From the NCBI GenBank assembly GCA_050260375.1, contig JBLNCA010000011.1, positions 31,072 to 95,071 of the forward strand: a stretch of DNA of 64,000 nt, given 5' to 3'. A program made the translations under genes and the position numbers. Below the pieces are notes generated by a model, which saw only the letters and a program-made list of their open reading frames with translations, searched no databases and was not told where the DNA came from. Below, piece after piece: positions 1 to 8,814 of the stretch. The stretch is from DTFZ01 sp050260375 (GTDB lineage Bacteria; Bacillota; Clostridia; Christensenellales; SZUA-584). How positions within the stretch are numbered: position 1 is the stretch's first letter; every line of letters begins with the position of its first letter.

Positions 1-94
1 TGCTGGGCCCCTTGCCGTCCTCATCCCACGCGCCTTCGCACTGATACGCGGCGCACGATGTTCCCCATATAAAACCGTCAGGAAATGTTCCCAT
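1..94 (-). CDS. Glycoside hydrolase family 1 beta-glucosidase, N-terminal fragment
   Basis: Only the first 31 codons lie in the window; the gene runs off the left edge. The start reads MGTFPDGFIWGTSCAAYQ and continues to a CEGAWDEDGKGPS segment. This is the typical opening of GH1 beta-glucosidases and 6-phospho-beta-glucosidases (F-P-x-x-F-x-W-G, A-Y-Q, E-G-A). A GGAGG ribosome site sits a few bases upstream of the ATG at 94. It follows the GH3 gene in the same direction after 157 nt, so it is probably the last known gene of the transporter/hydrolase operon. The phospho- and non-phospho-specific forms cannot be separated from this fragment, but the ABC rather than PTS context favours unphosphorylated substrate. 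Confidence 0.85.
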   Translation of the reverse strand, partial: MGTFPDGFIWGTSCAAYQCEGAWDEDGKGPS

Positions 95-182
95 TATACT
101 ACCTCCAAAAAGTCATGCTTCGTATCGTTTTATTGCATGTAAAAAAGGTTTTCAGGGTAAAAATCAGCCGCTCCCGCTGTAT

Positions 183-228
183 GCTTCCCGGTAAAACGAC
201 TCGCTGCCGGGATAGCTTTCTGGGAAGC
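183..228 (-). other. Stem-loop between GH3 and GH1
   Basis: GCTTCCC at 183-189 pairs with GGGAAGC at 222-228, and an inner CCGG/CCGG can pair as an alternative. It lies in the spacer between the GH3 stop and the GH1 start. No T-run follows on the minus strand, so a processing or attenuating structure is as likely as a terminator. Confidence 0.3.
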
Positions 229-251
229 GGCGTCATTATATTACTTATAAG

Positions 252-2510
252 CTACCGGTTAAGCTCGTCCAATATAGCCTGCAGCTTTTCGGCGTTGTAT
301 CTGCCGCCCCCGAAGCTCAGCAGCGCCCGAAGGGGCATATCCTTAAGCATCGCTTCCATCATTTCCTCATTCATCGCGTCTTTTGCGGCTTGCGACGGTT
401 CGCCGTCGTGGGAAACGAATGTGGAAATTATGTCGTCCATCACCGGCTTGATTATCGGTTTTGCCTTCGGGTCCGCCATCAAGTCCATGAATATGCTGTT
501 CATATCGTACTTAACGGGCAGGCTTACGGTGGATTCGACGAATACCGTCCTGCTTAGCACTATGTCGCGCGAAGACCTGCATATTTCGATATCAAATTCG
601 CCCGTCTTGACATGCCAGTCGTGTATCTCGTTGTTCCAGCAGGCAAACGCGCGCTTATCGAGCGTAAACGTAACCGTCTTCGTCTCGCCGGGCTGCAATG
701 CGACTTTCTCAAAGCCCTTTAGCTCGCGAACGGGGCGTATCAGCGTGCTTTTAATATCGGCAACATAAAGCTGGACCACCTCTTTGCCAAACACTTTCCC
801 CGTGTTCGTCACGTCTACCGATACCGTGACGGTCTCGGCGTCTTTAAAGCGCTGCTTATCCGTTCTTAGGTTGGAATATTCAAACGTCGTATAAGACAGC
901 CCGTAACCGAACGGGAACAGCACGTCCATCTTTTTCTTGTCGTAATAGCGGTAGCCTACAAATATTCCCTCGCGGTATTCGACAGTATCCTTTTCACCGC
1001 CGTAGAACAGGTATGAAGGGTTATCCTCAAGCTTTAACGGGAACGTTTCGGGCAGCCTTCCCGACGGATTCACGTCGCCGTAAAGCACTTTTATTACTGC
1101 TTTCCCGACGGCCTGACCGCCGAGATACGCTTCGAGTATGCCCTTTACGCTCCCCGTCCACGGCATTTCCACCGGTGAACCGTTATGCAGCACGACTACC
1201 GTGTTTGGGTTTGCCGCCGCTACCGCCGCTATCAGCTCGTTCTGGCAGTCGGGCAGGCGCATATGAGTGCGGTCATACCCCTCGGATTCATAAGCGTCAG
1301 GCAGGCCCGCGAACACCACTGCGACGCGCGCCTGCCTTGCCGCTGCTACCGCTTCCTGTATCATCGCTTCGCTCGTTTTGTCCGTGTCGATCTCAAAACC
1401 TTTCGCGTAGACTATGTCGAGGCCCGAGCCGGCATCCAGAGCGCTCGTGATTTTGAAACAGTTGATATGCGAGCTCCCGCCGCCCTGAAAGCGCGGCTTC
1501 TCGGCGAATTCGCCTATAAACGCGACCTTGTCCGTTTTGGCGAGCGGCAGTATTCCGCCTTCGTTTTTAAGCAGCACCATGCATTCCGCCGCTATCGAAG
1601 CGGCAAGCTCGTGTTGCGCTTCCTTGTCCCAGGGCGTTTGCGGTTTGGCGTTTTCGTGATAGCGGTAATGTACGCTGAGTATGCGCTCGCAGGCTAGATC
1701 GACAAGCTTTTCATCGAGCCTTCCTTCGCGCACCGCCTCCACTATCTTTTTGTCGTTAACGCCGCCCGAAGAAGGCATTTCGAGGTCAACACCGGCTTCG
1801 ATGCCCTTTACGCGGTCCACTACCGCTCCCCAGTCTGTCACCACATATCCGTCAAAGCCCCATTCGTCCCGCAGCAGTTCGGTAAGCAGCCACTTGTTTT
1901 CGGCCGAAAACGTGCCGTTGATGCGGTTGTAAGAGCACATCACCGTCCAGGGTTTCTCGCGGCGTATTGGCGTTTCGAAAGCGGCGAGGTAAATCTCGCG
2001 CAATGTGCGCTCGTCTATGTCGGAGCTTGACGACATGCGCCTGTGTTCCTGGTTGTTTGCGGCGAAATGCTTTATGCTCACTCCCACGTTTTTGTTCTGC
2101 ACGCCGTTGATATACGCGGCTGCCGCCTCTCCCGCAAGATACGGATCTTCCGAAAAGTACTCGAAGTTCCGGCCGCAAAGCGGAGAACGCTTTATGTTGA
2201 CCGCCGGCCCTAGCACTACGCTTACTTTCTCGTGCTGACACGATTCTCCTATTGCTTCGCCCAGCGTTTTCAGCAGACCGCGGTCAAACGACGCGGCCGT
2301 AGCGCATCCCGCGGGGAAACAGACAGCCTCGATGCTGTCATTAAAGCTCGCGTTGTCAGCCTGCTTTCTCAAGCCGTGAGGGCCGTCGCTTACCATGAAC
2401 GAAGGCACGCCCAGCCTTTCTACCGGCTTTGTATGCCAGAAATCAAGCCCGGAGCAAAGCCCTGCCTTTTCTTCGAGCGTCATCTGGGAAACCAGCTTCT
2501 TAATATCCAT
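252..2510 (-). CDS. Glycoside hydrolase family 3 beta-glucosidase
   Basis: A 752-residue GH3 enzyme that should release terminal beta-linked glucose or related sugars from oligosaccharides. The N-terminal barrel carries the SDGPHGLR motif (41-48), KHFA (147-150) and VVTDWGA, whose Asp226 is the expected nucleophile. An alpha/beta sandwich follows, then a fibronectin-III-like domain starting near residue 560 and a roughly 90-residue helical C-terminal extension seen in other Firmicutes GH3 proteins. There is no signal peptide, so it acts in the cytoplasm on imported oligosaccharides. It lies 137 nt downstream of the last transporter gene on the same strand. Exact substrate (cellobiose, laminari-, manno- or xylo-oligosaccharide) cannot be read from the sequence. 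Confidence 0.93.
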   Translation of the reverse strand: MDIKKLVSQMTLEEKAGLCSGLDFWHTKPVERLGVPSFMVSDGPHGLRKQADNASFNDSIEAVCFPAGCATAASFDRGLLKTLGEAIGESCQHEKVSVVLGPAVNIKRSPLCGRNFEYFSEDPYLAGEAAAAYINGVQNKNVGVSIKHFAANNQEHRRMSSSSDIDERTLREIYLAAFETPIRREKPWTVMCSYNRINGTFSAENKWLLTELLRDEWGFDGYVVTDWGAVVDRVKGIEAGVDLEMPSSGGVNDKKIVEAVREGRLDEKLVDLACERILSVHYRYHENAKPQTPWDKEAQHELAASIAAECMVLLKNEGGILPLAKTDKVAFIGEFAEKPRFQGGGSSHINCFKITSALDAGSGLDIVYAKGFEIDTDKTSEAMIQEAVAAARQARVAVVFAGLPDAYESEGYDRTHMRLPDCQNELIAAVAAANPNTVVVLHNGSPVEMPWTGSVKGILEAYLGGQAVGKAVIKVLYGDVNPSGRLPETFPLKLEDNPSYLFYGGEKDTVEYREGIFVGYRYYDKKKMDVLFPFGYGLSYTTFEYSNLRTDKQRFKDAETVTVSVDVTNTGKVFGKEVVQLYVADIKSTLIRPVRELKGFEKVALQPGETKTVTFTLDKRAFACWNNEIHDWHVKTGEFDIEICRSSRDIVLSRTVFVESTVSLPVKYDMNSIFMDLMADPKAKPIIKPVMDDIISTFVSHDGEPSQAAKDAMNEEMMEAMLKDMPLRALLSFGGGRYNAEKLQAILDELNR

Positions 2511-2647
2511 ATTGCTTTAAACCTCTTTTGCAGCGTAATTTATGCAATAATTCTAGCCTTCACAACTGTTGCAGTATATCATCTACGTTGGTATTTTATC
2601 ATATTTGTGTCATATAAATCCGCACGAAGGCTTTTATGGAGACAGAG

Positions 2648-3496
2648 TCAAACCGTGGAGAGGTCCCATTCCTCATGTATCTTAGGCACGTCGCTAATAA
2701 GCCGCTGCGTATAGCGCGCCTTGGGGTTGAGTATTACTTCGTCCGCCGTGCCGCTCTCCACGAACTTCCCGTGTTCCATGATATACACCGAGTCGGATAT
2801 GTAATAAGCAAGGCCGATATCATGCGTTATGAATATTATCGTCATGCCTGTCTCTTCGCGCAGCTGAAGAAGCATGTCGAGTATTGTTGCGCGCGAGCAC
2901 GCGTCTATCATGCTCGTGGGCTCGTCGGCAAGCAGTATCTTCGGCTTGAGAAGGAATATGCGCGCTATCATAAGGCGCTGCATCTGCCCTCCCGACAGCT
3001 CGAACGGATATTTGTTGGTCAGTTCCGCGAACTTAAGATTGACGAAGCTGCACGCCTCCCTCATCATCTCAATCTTCTTTTCCTTGGGCAGCTTCCTGCC
3101 TCCGCGCATATTGATGCAGTCGAGCAGCACGGTGTCTATCTTGTTGAACACGTTAAACGATGAAAACGGGTCCTGAAATATAGCCTGTATGTTCTTCCAG
3201 TACTCGCGCTTTTTACGCTGCGTGCTTATATCGCGCGGCGCGCCCTGAAAGTACACTTTGCCCGACGTGACGCTGATAAGCCCGAGCAGCATTTTGGCAA
3301 GAGTCGTCTTCCCGCTGCCCGATTCTCCGACTATCGATATAAGCTCGCCCTCGCGGAACTCAAAATCCACATTATCGACAGCCACGCATTTGTTGGCGCC
3401 GATGCCGAATACTTTCGTAACGCCCTTGCCCGAAAGGCAGAGAGGGCGGTCTTTCAGCGATTTGTTTTTGTCAAAATTCACGGCCGCTTCACTCAT
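2648..3496 (-). CDS. Opp/Dpp-type ABC transporter ATP-binding protein (OppF-like)
   Basis: A 282-residue nucleotide-binding subunit of a family-5 (oligopeptide or oligosaccharide) importer. Walker A is GESGSGKT (57-64), the signature is LSGGQ (167-171) and Walker B is ILLADE (187-192). It is shorter than typical OppF (about 310-330 residues) and ends soon after the switch region, so much of the usual C-terminal extension is missing. Its ATG overlaps the end of the OppD-like gene by 8 nt, indicating translational coupling. It would pair with the OppD-like subunit to drive the two permeases. Confidence 0.92.
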   Translation of the reverse strand: MSEAAVNFDKNKSLKDRPLCLSGKGVTKVFGIGANKCVAVDNVDFEFREGELISIVGESGSGKTTLAKMLLGLISVTSGKVYFQGAPRDISTQRKKREYWKNIQAIFQDPFSSFNVFNKIDTVLLDCINMRGGRKLPKEKKIEMMREACSFVNLKFAELTNKYPFELSGGQMQRLMIARIFLLKPKILLADEPTSMIDACSRATILDMLLQLREETGMTIIFITHDIGLAYYISDSVYIMEHGKFVESGTADEVILNPKARYTQRLISDVPKIHEEWDLSTV

Positions 3497-4496
3497 TTGC
3501 GTATACCTCCCTCAACGTTTTCTCCGACAATATGCAGCGGTATCTGCGCCCCTCCTCCGATTTAAACAGAGGCACTTTGGATACCTTGCATTCGGGCTTT
3601 ACGTATTTGCAGCGCTCCGCAAACCGGCAGCCGTAAGGCGGGTTCTTAAGGTTGGGCGGAGTACCGGGAATGGCGGTAAGCTTCATCTCGCGGGTATGCT
3701 CCTCCGGTACGATTATCGAGCCCATAAGCCCTTTGGAATACGGGTGCAGCGGGTCGAACACCACTTCTTTTGCCGTACCCTCTTCCACTATCTGCCCGGC
3801 ATACATCACCATTATGTCGTCGGTCACGTTATAGAGCAGCGGCAGTTCGTGAGTGATGAATATCATCGATCTGATGTAGCCTTTGTCCATAAGATCGCGA
3901 AGCATCTTTATAGCCATCTTCTGGCTTGTGACGTCAAGCGCGCTCGACGGCTCGTCGGCAATGAGCACCTTGGGCGAGAGTATCGTCGAAACGGCGATTA
4001 CCGTGCGCTGCTTCATTCCTCCCGACAGTTCCACGGGGTACCTTTTCAGTATGTCGGCAGAGAGCCCCAATACCTCAAAGCGCTCTTTGGCGCGTTCGTA
4101 TATCTCCGCCTTGGTAGCCTTGGGTTCGTGCGCACGAATAACGTCCTCGACGAAACGTATTATCTTTCTTGTAGGATTCAATGCATTCATCGCCGCCTGC
4201 GGTATGTACGCTATCTCGGTGCCCAGTATCTTCTTGCGCACCTCGTCCGGGGTCATACACGATATGTTTACGCCGTCCACTATTATTTCGCCGCTCATGT
4301 AATGCAGAGGAGGAAAGTAATAACCCATAAGGCTTAAAGCGAGCGTAGACTTTCCGCAGCCGCTCTCTCCCGCTATACCCAGCGACTTGCCCTCCTCTAC
4401 CTTCAAGGACACGTCGTCCACGGCGTAAACGTCCTCTCTGAAGCGCGTAATGTATTTTGTTGTAAGGCCGTTAACCTCAAGTATAACTTTTCCCAT
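3489..4496 (-). CDS. Opp/Dpp-type ABC transporter ATP-binding protein (OppD-like)
   Basis: A 335-residue ATPase subunit with Walker A GESGCGKS (43-50), LSGGMKQR signature, and Walker B VLIADEPSS. The C-terminus has the oligopeptide-transporter tail with clustered cysteines (GCRFAERC followed by KPEC), as in OppD/DppD. It sits 10 nt after the OppC-like permease and overlaps the OppF-like gene. In this neighbourhood the transporter most likely imports beta-linked oligosaccharides rather than peptides; that is inferred from context. Confidence 0.93.
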   Translation of the reverse strand: MGKVILEVNGLTTKYITRFREDVYAVDDVSLKVEEGKSLGIAGESGCGKSTLALSLMGYYFPPLHYMSGEIIVDGVNISCMTPDEVRKKILGTEIAYIPQAAMNALNPTRKIIRFVEDVIRAHEPKATKAEIYERAKERFEVLGLSADILKRYPVELSGGMKQRTVIAVSTILSPKVLIADEPSSALDVTSQKMAIKMLRDLMDKGYIRSMIFITHELPLLYNVTDDIMVMYAGQIVEEGTAKEVVFDPLHPYSKGLMGSIIVPEEHTREMKLTAIPGTPPNLKNPPYGCRFAERCKYVKPECKVSKVPLFKSEEGRRYRCILSEKTLREVYANE

Positions 4497-4506
4497 ATCT
4501 GGCCTC

Positions 4507-5760
4507 CTAATCTCTCAAAGTCGGGTTGAACACCTGGTCGAGGCCGGTATTCATCAGGTTCAGCGAAAATCCGACGAACGCTATAGACAATATTACCGGT
4601 ATGAAAGCCCACCAGGCGCCGTTTATATGCGCCGCGTACGCCATGGACCAGTACATCATCAGCCCCAATGTCGGAACTTCCGTCGTTTTCGGACCGAGGC
4701 CAAGTATGGAGAGCTGCGCTTCGGCGAGTATCGCCGTGCTTATCTGCAGTATAAGCGCCATCACCACGTACGACGCGATATACGGCAGTATGTCGGTAAG
4801 CAATATGCGCGGCAGCGAGTGGCCTGAAAGTTTGCTTAAGTTAACATGGTCGCGGTTCCTTAAAGAAACGACCTGCGCTCGTACGGCCCTTGCCGTCCAC
4901 ACCCACGAAGTCAAGCCGATAACCAAAGCGACAGTCGCGGCTCCGCGATCGTTCTGGCTTATCGAGAATGATATGAGTATCAGCAGCACGAAGGACGGTA
5001 TCACGGTAAACAGGTTTGTAAAGAACATTATTATGTCGTCGAGTATGCCGCCTACATAACCTGCGAGCAAACCTAAAACCAGCCCGATGAATGTCGCTAC
5101 CAAGCCTGCTATAAGGCCTATAAGCAGCGACGTTCCCACGGCCGATACCAGCTCGGTAAGCACATTTCGCCCGAAGTTGTCCGTACCCAGCGGCAGGTTT
5201 ATGGTGTTTGCCACATCGTTAACGTTTACATAATCGGTGTTTGTGACCTTCACCACCTCCTGAAGCTCTTCTGTTTCACCATCTTTCTGCATAACGATGA
5301 GTCCTTCTTCACCGAGTATCGTGTTGAGGTTATCGTCGAGCCTGCCGTAGTACTTGCGCTTTGCGGACGTCATACCTTTAAACTTCAGTTTGCGGTCAAA
5401 ATTAGCTTCCCAGATATTGAGCAGGCGCTCGGTATCCTCTATGTTTATCTCCTCTTCGGGTATGCCGAAAGCGACGAGCCAGTTTTTCATCTCTATGCGG
5501 TCCTCGCTGCTGAGCTTGCTTTCTATGCGCTTTGTGGCTGCGTCGTCGAGTTTGAATGTATAAAATTTTCCGGTATTGACGCTGTCCTGCACGGAAACGT
5601 ATATGCCCGGTTTGGAAAACGTTCCAAGGCCTATCATCTTAAGAGGATCGTCCGGCACGAATATCGGGTATATTATGACTGTGAGCAGCATTATCGCGAG
5701 TATGATAAACCCCACGACGAACTTCGGGGAATGGAAGACCTGACGGAATGTATTTCTCAT
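4507..5760 (-). CDS. ABC transporter permease, OppC-like, with large extracytoplasmic insertion
   Basis: A 417-residue inner-membrane permease. Usual OppC/DppC proteins have about 300 residues. TM1 is at about 14-33. The conserved PLGTDNFGR element that normally follows within some 40 residues appears only near residue 190, so roughly 120 polar residues are inserted between TM1 and the permease core. The core (about 210-410) has the remaining five membrane segments and the binding-protein-dependent transport motif. Its ribosome binding site is a run of nine G just upstream of the ATG. It pairs with the OppB-like permease. Confidence 0.92.
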   Translation of the reverse strand: MRNTFRQVFHSPKFVVGFIILAIMLLTVIIYPIFVPDDPLKMIGLGTFSKPGIYVSVQDSVNTGKFYTFKLDDAATKRIESKLSSEDRIEMKNWLVAFGIPEEEINIEDTERLLNIWEANFDRKLKFKGMTSAKRKYYGRLDDNLNTILGEEGLIVMQKDGETEELQEVVKVTNTDYVNVNDVANTINLPLGTDNFGRNVLTELVSAVGTSLLIGLIAGLVATFIGLVLGLLAGYVGGILDDIIMFFTNLFTVIPSFVLLILISFSISQNDRGAATVALVIGLTSWVWTARAVRAQVVSLRNRDHVNLSKLSGHSLPRILLTDILPYIASYVVMALILQISTAILAEAQLSILGLGPKTTEVPTLGLMMYWSMAYAAHINGAWWAFIPVILSIAFVGFSLNLMNTGLDQVFNPTLRD

Positions 5761-5765
5761 ATATA

Positions 5766-5774
5766 CCCCCCCCC
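5766..5774 (-). promoter_or_regulatory. G9 homopolymer acting as ribosome binding site of the OppC-like gene
   Basis: Nine consecutive G on the minus strand fill the 15-nt gap between the OppB-like stop and the OppC-like ATG, ending five bases before the start. No other Shine-Dalgarno sequence is present. Such tracts are prone to slippage, which would change spacing but not reading frame. Confidence 0.5.
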
Positions 5775-6779
5775 TTAATCCATCTGCGCCGCTTTTACGC
5801 GCGGGTCGATAAATCCGTACAAAATTTCTATCAGGAAATTAGCAATAAGCACCATAACAGTTATTATCAGCGTTGCTGCGGATATCAGCGGATAATCGGA
5901 GCCCGTGACCGCGCTGAATATCGTGGTGCCCAGCCCAGGGTAGCTGAATATAGTCTCCGCAACGAGCGCGCCGCCTACCATGGTTCCGAGCGACAATGCA
6001 AGCCCGGTTATCTGAGGCAGCATGGCGTTACGAAACACGTAACGCACTATCTTTCTGTCCTTTATACCCAAAAAGCGGCTGTACTTCACATAGTCGGCAT
6101 TCAGCTCATATATGGACATCGAGCGCATGCCGATAGCCTGTCCGCCGATGGCTATTATGACTATGGACCAGAACGGCAGTTGGTAATGCGATATCACCGA
6201 AGCTACGAACTGCCATGAGAACGTCGGTATAAGGTCGAATGCGTATCCTCCCGCTATCGGAGCTATTTTGAGGTTTAACGCGAAAATGACAAGCAGCAGG
6301 GTTGCCATGCCGAACGCCGGTATGCTGGTGGCAAACAAACATACAGGCATTACCACCTTGTCGAATCCTTTCCGTATATATGCTGCGAGAGCTCCTAAAA
6401 GGTTTCCTATTAGCCAGCCGATTATTATTGCCGGCAATTGCAGCCCGATAGTCCACCATATAGAGCTTGATATGATATCGGACACTGTCCGCGGATATTC
6501 GCTAAAAGAGATCCCCATGTCCCCTTTCAGCAGATTCTTTATGTAGTTGTAGAACTGTACATGAATAGGTTGGTCGGTACCGAATTTTTTTGCGTAATCT
6601 TCGTATATCTTCTGTATGGCGGTCGGGATAGACATTCCTGCAGCCGCACGCGCGGTTATCGCGGCGACGGGATCGCCCGGCATAAGCCGGGGCAGTAGAA
6701 AGTTCAGTATTATGGCACATACCAATGTTATCAAAAGCCATAGAATTTTCTTGCCGAAATATTTGCGGTAGCCTTTCAA
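5775..6779 (-). CDS. ABC transporter permease, OppB-like
   Basis: A six-span permease of the Opp/Dpp family, about 334 residues. The first TM is near the N-terminus (ILWLLITLVCAIILNFLLP) and the conserved PGDPV element follows. The open frame extends to a GTG at 6815 directly beneath a hairpin with no ribosome site. I chose the TTG at 6779 because GGAGG ends seven bases upstream. It forms the channel with the OppC-like subunit. The C-terminal EAL-type loop (VAETIFSYPGLG) that contacts the ATPase is intact. Confidence 0.93.
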   Translation of the reverse strand: MKGYRKYFGKKILWLLITLVCAIILNFLLPRLMPGDPVAAITARAAAGMSIPTAIQKIYEDYAKKFGTDQPIHVQFYNYIKNLLKGDMGISFSEYPRTVSDIISSSIWWTIGLQLPAIIIGWLIGNLLGALAAYIRKGFDKVVMPVCLFATSIPAFGMATLLLVIFALNLKIAPIAGGYAFDLIPTFSWQFVASVISHYQLPFWSIVIIAIGGQAIGMRSMSIYELNADYVKYSRFLGIKDRKIVRYVFRNAMLPQITGLALSLGTMVGGALVAETIFSYPGLGTTIFSAVTGSDYPLISAATLIITVMVLIANFLIEILYGFIDPRVKAAQMD

Positions 6780-6815
6780 ATTAACACCTCCACTCTTCCC
6801 AAAAAGGTCAAACAC

Positions 6816-6854
6816 GAGAAAACAGCCATGTTTAAAGAAACATGGCTGTTTCTC
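6816..6854 (-). other. Intercistronic hairpin between binding-protein and permease genes
   Basis: An almost perfect 17-bp stem with an AAAG loop occupies the gap between the solute-binding-protein gene and the OppB-like gene. It has one bulged A and no immediate T-run on the minus strand. Such hairpins commonly protect the binding-protein mRNA end or let only part of the transcripts continue, giving excess binding protein over membrane subunits. That role is inferred here. Confidence 0.7.
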
Positions 6855-6865
6855 ACCTTTATCCT

Positions 6866-8752
6866 TTACTCTACAAGCTCAAGATTGTAGAGGCCGGCAA
6901 TGCCGTACCCGCACATAAGGTTCGTCGGCGGGATGTTGTTGCCGTCGTCAAGCTCGGGGTAGTTCGTCCATACAGACTCGTTTACAGCGTGGAACAGCTG
7001 CGGACGATACATGAGAGCGAACGAGGGAACATCCGTGAGGTATATCTTTACCGCCTCGGTATAGAGCTCCTTAAGCTTCACGGGATCGGTCTCTTTGGGA
7101 ATAGCCGCAATTAACTCGTCGGCTCTCTTGTTGGAGTATCCGCCGAAGTTTCCAACCCAGTTGTTCTCCTGGCCTACAAACTCGCTGCTCATGAACTGAC
7201 GTACGCGCGACCAGGGCTGCGTTGCGGAAGCGCCGTCGCCCGACCACATGAATATGTCGTACTCTGTCTGTTTGCCATTCGTGAACACAGTCTGATATAC
7301 ATCCCAAGTGGGATAATATGTTTCAATGTTGATGCCGATCTTCTGTCCGGCGGCAGCCACTATTTCCATGGCCGCCTGCCAGTCGGTCCAACCCTCGGGG
7401 CAGCAAGCTTTGTAATGAAGCTCTTTGCCTTTGTATTCGCGGAATCCGTTACCGTCTTTATCGACGATGCCGGCTTCGTCAAGAAGCTTCTTGGCGCCTT
7501 CGATATCGTTTCCGGTCCACTGCAGGTCTTTTACCGCCTCATGATCGTACATAGCCTGTTCGCCTTCGGTCGGGTTCATGCATGAACGCGGCACAGCCTT
7601 GAACGTCGGGCTCTGGTTCGTCATGGCGTTAGCGATTATCGCGTCGTAGTCGACAGCAATGGCAATTGCTTTACGTACTGCAACCTGATCGAGGCCGTAG
7701 GAATTCATGTTGTACCATGCGGTCGGTATCGCCGTGCAGATGCCGTAAGGCGGTTCATCGATATACGTGGAGATAGGCAGACCCTTCTCGAGCCAGAGCT
7801 TCTGTATGTCGGGCAGGAACTGCTGGTTCACGTCAATCTGGCCGGCTTCGAAAGCGGCCTGTGTAGCTTCATTGCCTTCGTAAATTACGTGGCAGATGTA
7901 CTTGGGAACAGGCAGTTTGCCCCACAAGGATTCAGCCTGGCCCCAGTAATTATCGTCGCGTATATATACGACCTTCTGATCGTCGGCATAGAAGCTCTTA
8001 TAAGGCCCGGACGCTACGAAGTCTTCGCAGGGGTCGTTCTTGAACTTCGAGGCGTCTCCGCCCGAGCGCTCTTCAAGCCTTTGCGTAAACGCTTTCTGGT
8101 TGACAAACGTCTTACCGAGGTAGAACACTACCTGAAGCGGGTTGACCGGTCTGCCTTCGTCATCGAGTTTAGAATAAATCTTTACGGTTGAAGCGTCGAC
8201 CGCTTCGATCTTCTCGATGAAGGGTTTGAACTCAAGGCCTCTGTTCGTCTCGTATTTGAGGTGGCATTCATACGTATAAGCTACGTCTTCAGCCGTTACG
8301 GGCGTGCCGTCGTTCCACTTCGCATCGGGATTGATTTTGACGGTCATCTCGGTCTGGTCGGCGTTCCACTGGTAATCGCCGTCGGCGAGCAGCGGATACA
8401 TCTTGCCGTCAAGCAGATTGTACATATACAGCGTCTCGTGGACAACTTGCCTCGCGGGCTCTTCCGTACAAGCTATGGCATTGTTCATGTCTGCGCTGTA
8501 AGGGTTCCACCCTTTGATTGCGCCGTACTGGAAACCAGCCACGTAAAGCGTCTCTTTTCTGGGCAGTTCCCCGCCCGGTTCTACAGACACTTCCGCCGAA
8601 GGTTCTTCAGACGGCTCTACCACTTCCTCAGACGGTTTCTCGCTGGGCTCCGGAGTGCTTGAAGCGGCCGGTGCGGGAGCACACGCAAACAGCGTTACGC
8701 AAGCGAACACTATAGCGAGTACCAACACCATTATCTTCCATGTACTCTTCAT
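6866..8752 (-). CDS. Family-5 extracellular solute-binding lipoprotein, probable oligosaccharide binder
   Basis: A 628-residue SBP_bac_5 protein. The signal peptide ends in LFAC, giving a lipidated Cys24, followed by a Ser/Pro/Glu-rich linker (about 29-60). The remainder has the family hallmarks: ADGDYQWNADQTEMTVKI, WNDGTPVTAEDVAYTY and VRKAIAIAVD. AAGGAGG precedes the ATG. Family-5 proteins bind peptides, nickel or, in Thermotoga-type Opp systems, beta-gluco/manno-oligosaccharides. Its position between a LacI-type regulator and GH genes favours an oligosaccharide. It delivers substrate to the four downstream transporter subunits. Confidence 0.92.
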   Translation of the reverse strand: MKSTWKIMVLVLAIVFACVTLFACAPAPAASSTPEPSEKPSEEVVEPSEEPSAEVSVEPGGELPRKETLYVAGFQYGAIKGWNPYSADMNNAIACTEEPARQVVHETLYMYNLLDGKMYPLLADGDYQWNADQTEMTVKINPDAKWNDGTPVTAEDVAYTYECHLKYETNRGLEFKPFIEKIEAVDASTVKIYSKLDDEGRPVNPLQVVFYLGKTFVNQKAFTQRLEERSGGDASKFKNDPCEDFVASGPYKSFYADDQKVVYIRDDNYWGQAESLWGKLPVPKYICHVIYEGNEATQAAFEAGQIDVNQQFLPDIQKLWLEKGLPISTYIDEPPYGICTAIPTAWYNMNSYGLDQVAVRKAIAIAVDYDAIIANAMTNQSPTFKAVPRSCMNPTEGEQAMYDHEAVKDLQWTGNDIEGAKKLLDEAGIVDKDGNGFREYKGKELHYKACCPEGWTDWQAAMEIVAAAGQKIGINIETYYPTWDVYQTVFTNGKQTEYDIFMWSGDGASATQPWSRVRQFMSSEFVGQENNWVGNFGGYSNKRADELIAAIPKETDPVKLKELYTEAVKIYLTDVPSFALMYRPQLFHAVNESVWTNYPELDDGNNIPPTNLMCGYGIAGLYNLELVE

Positions 8753-8775
8753 GATTGTTCCTCCTTGTTTTTTAT

Positions 8776-8802
8776 CGTTAAGGCCTTTTTTGGCCGATAA
8801 CG
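8776..8802 (-). terminator. Hairpin between LacI-type regulator and binding-protein gene
   Basis: CGTTA and GGCC arms pair with GGCC and TAACG around an A6 loop. On the minus strand the stem is followed by an A-rich rather than T-rich stretch, so termination would be weak. It could separate low regulator output from the highly expressed binding protein. Confidence 0.4.
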
Positions 8803-8814
8803 CTATCTATAAAC

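Noticed and set aside
3258..4337. A 359-codon plus-strand frame opposite the OppF/OppD-like genes
   Set aside because: Both sense genes have intact ABC motifs; this frame reads their complement and shows no domain.
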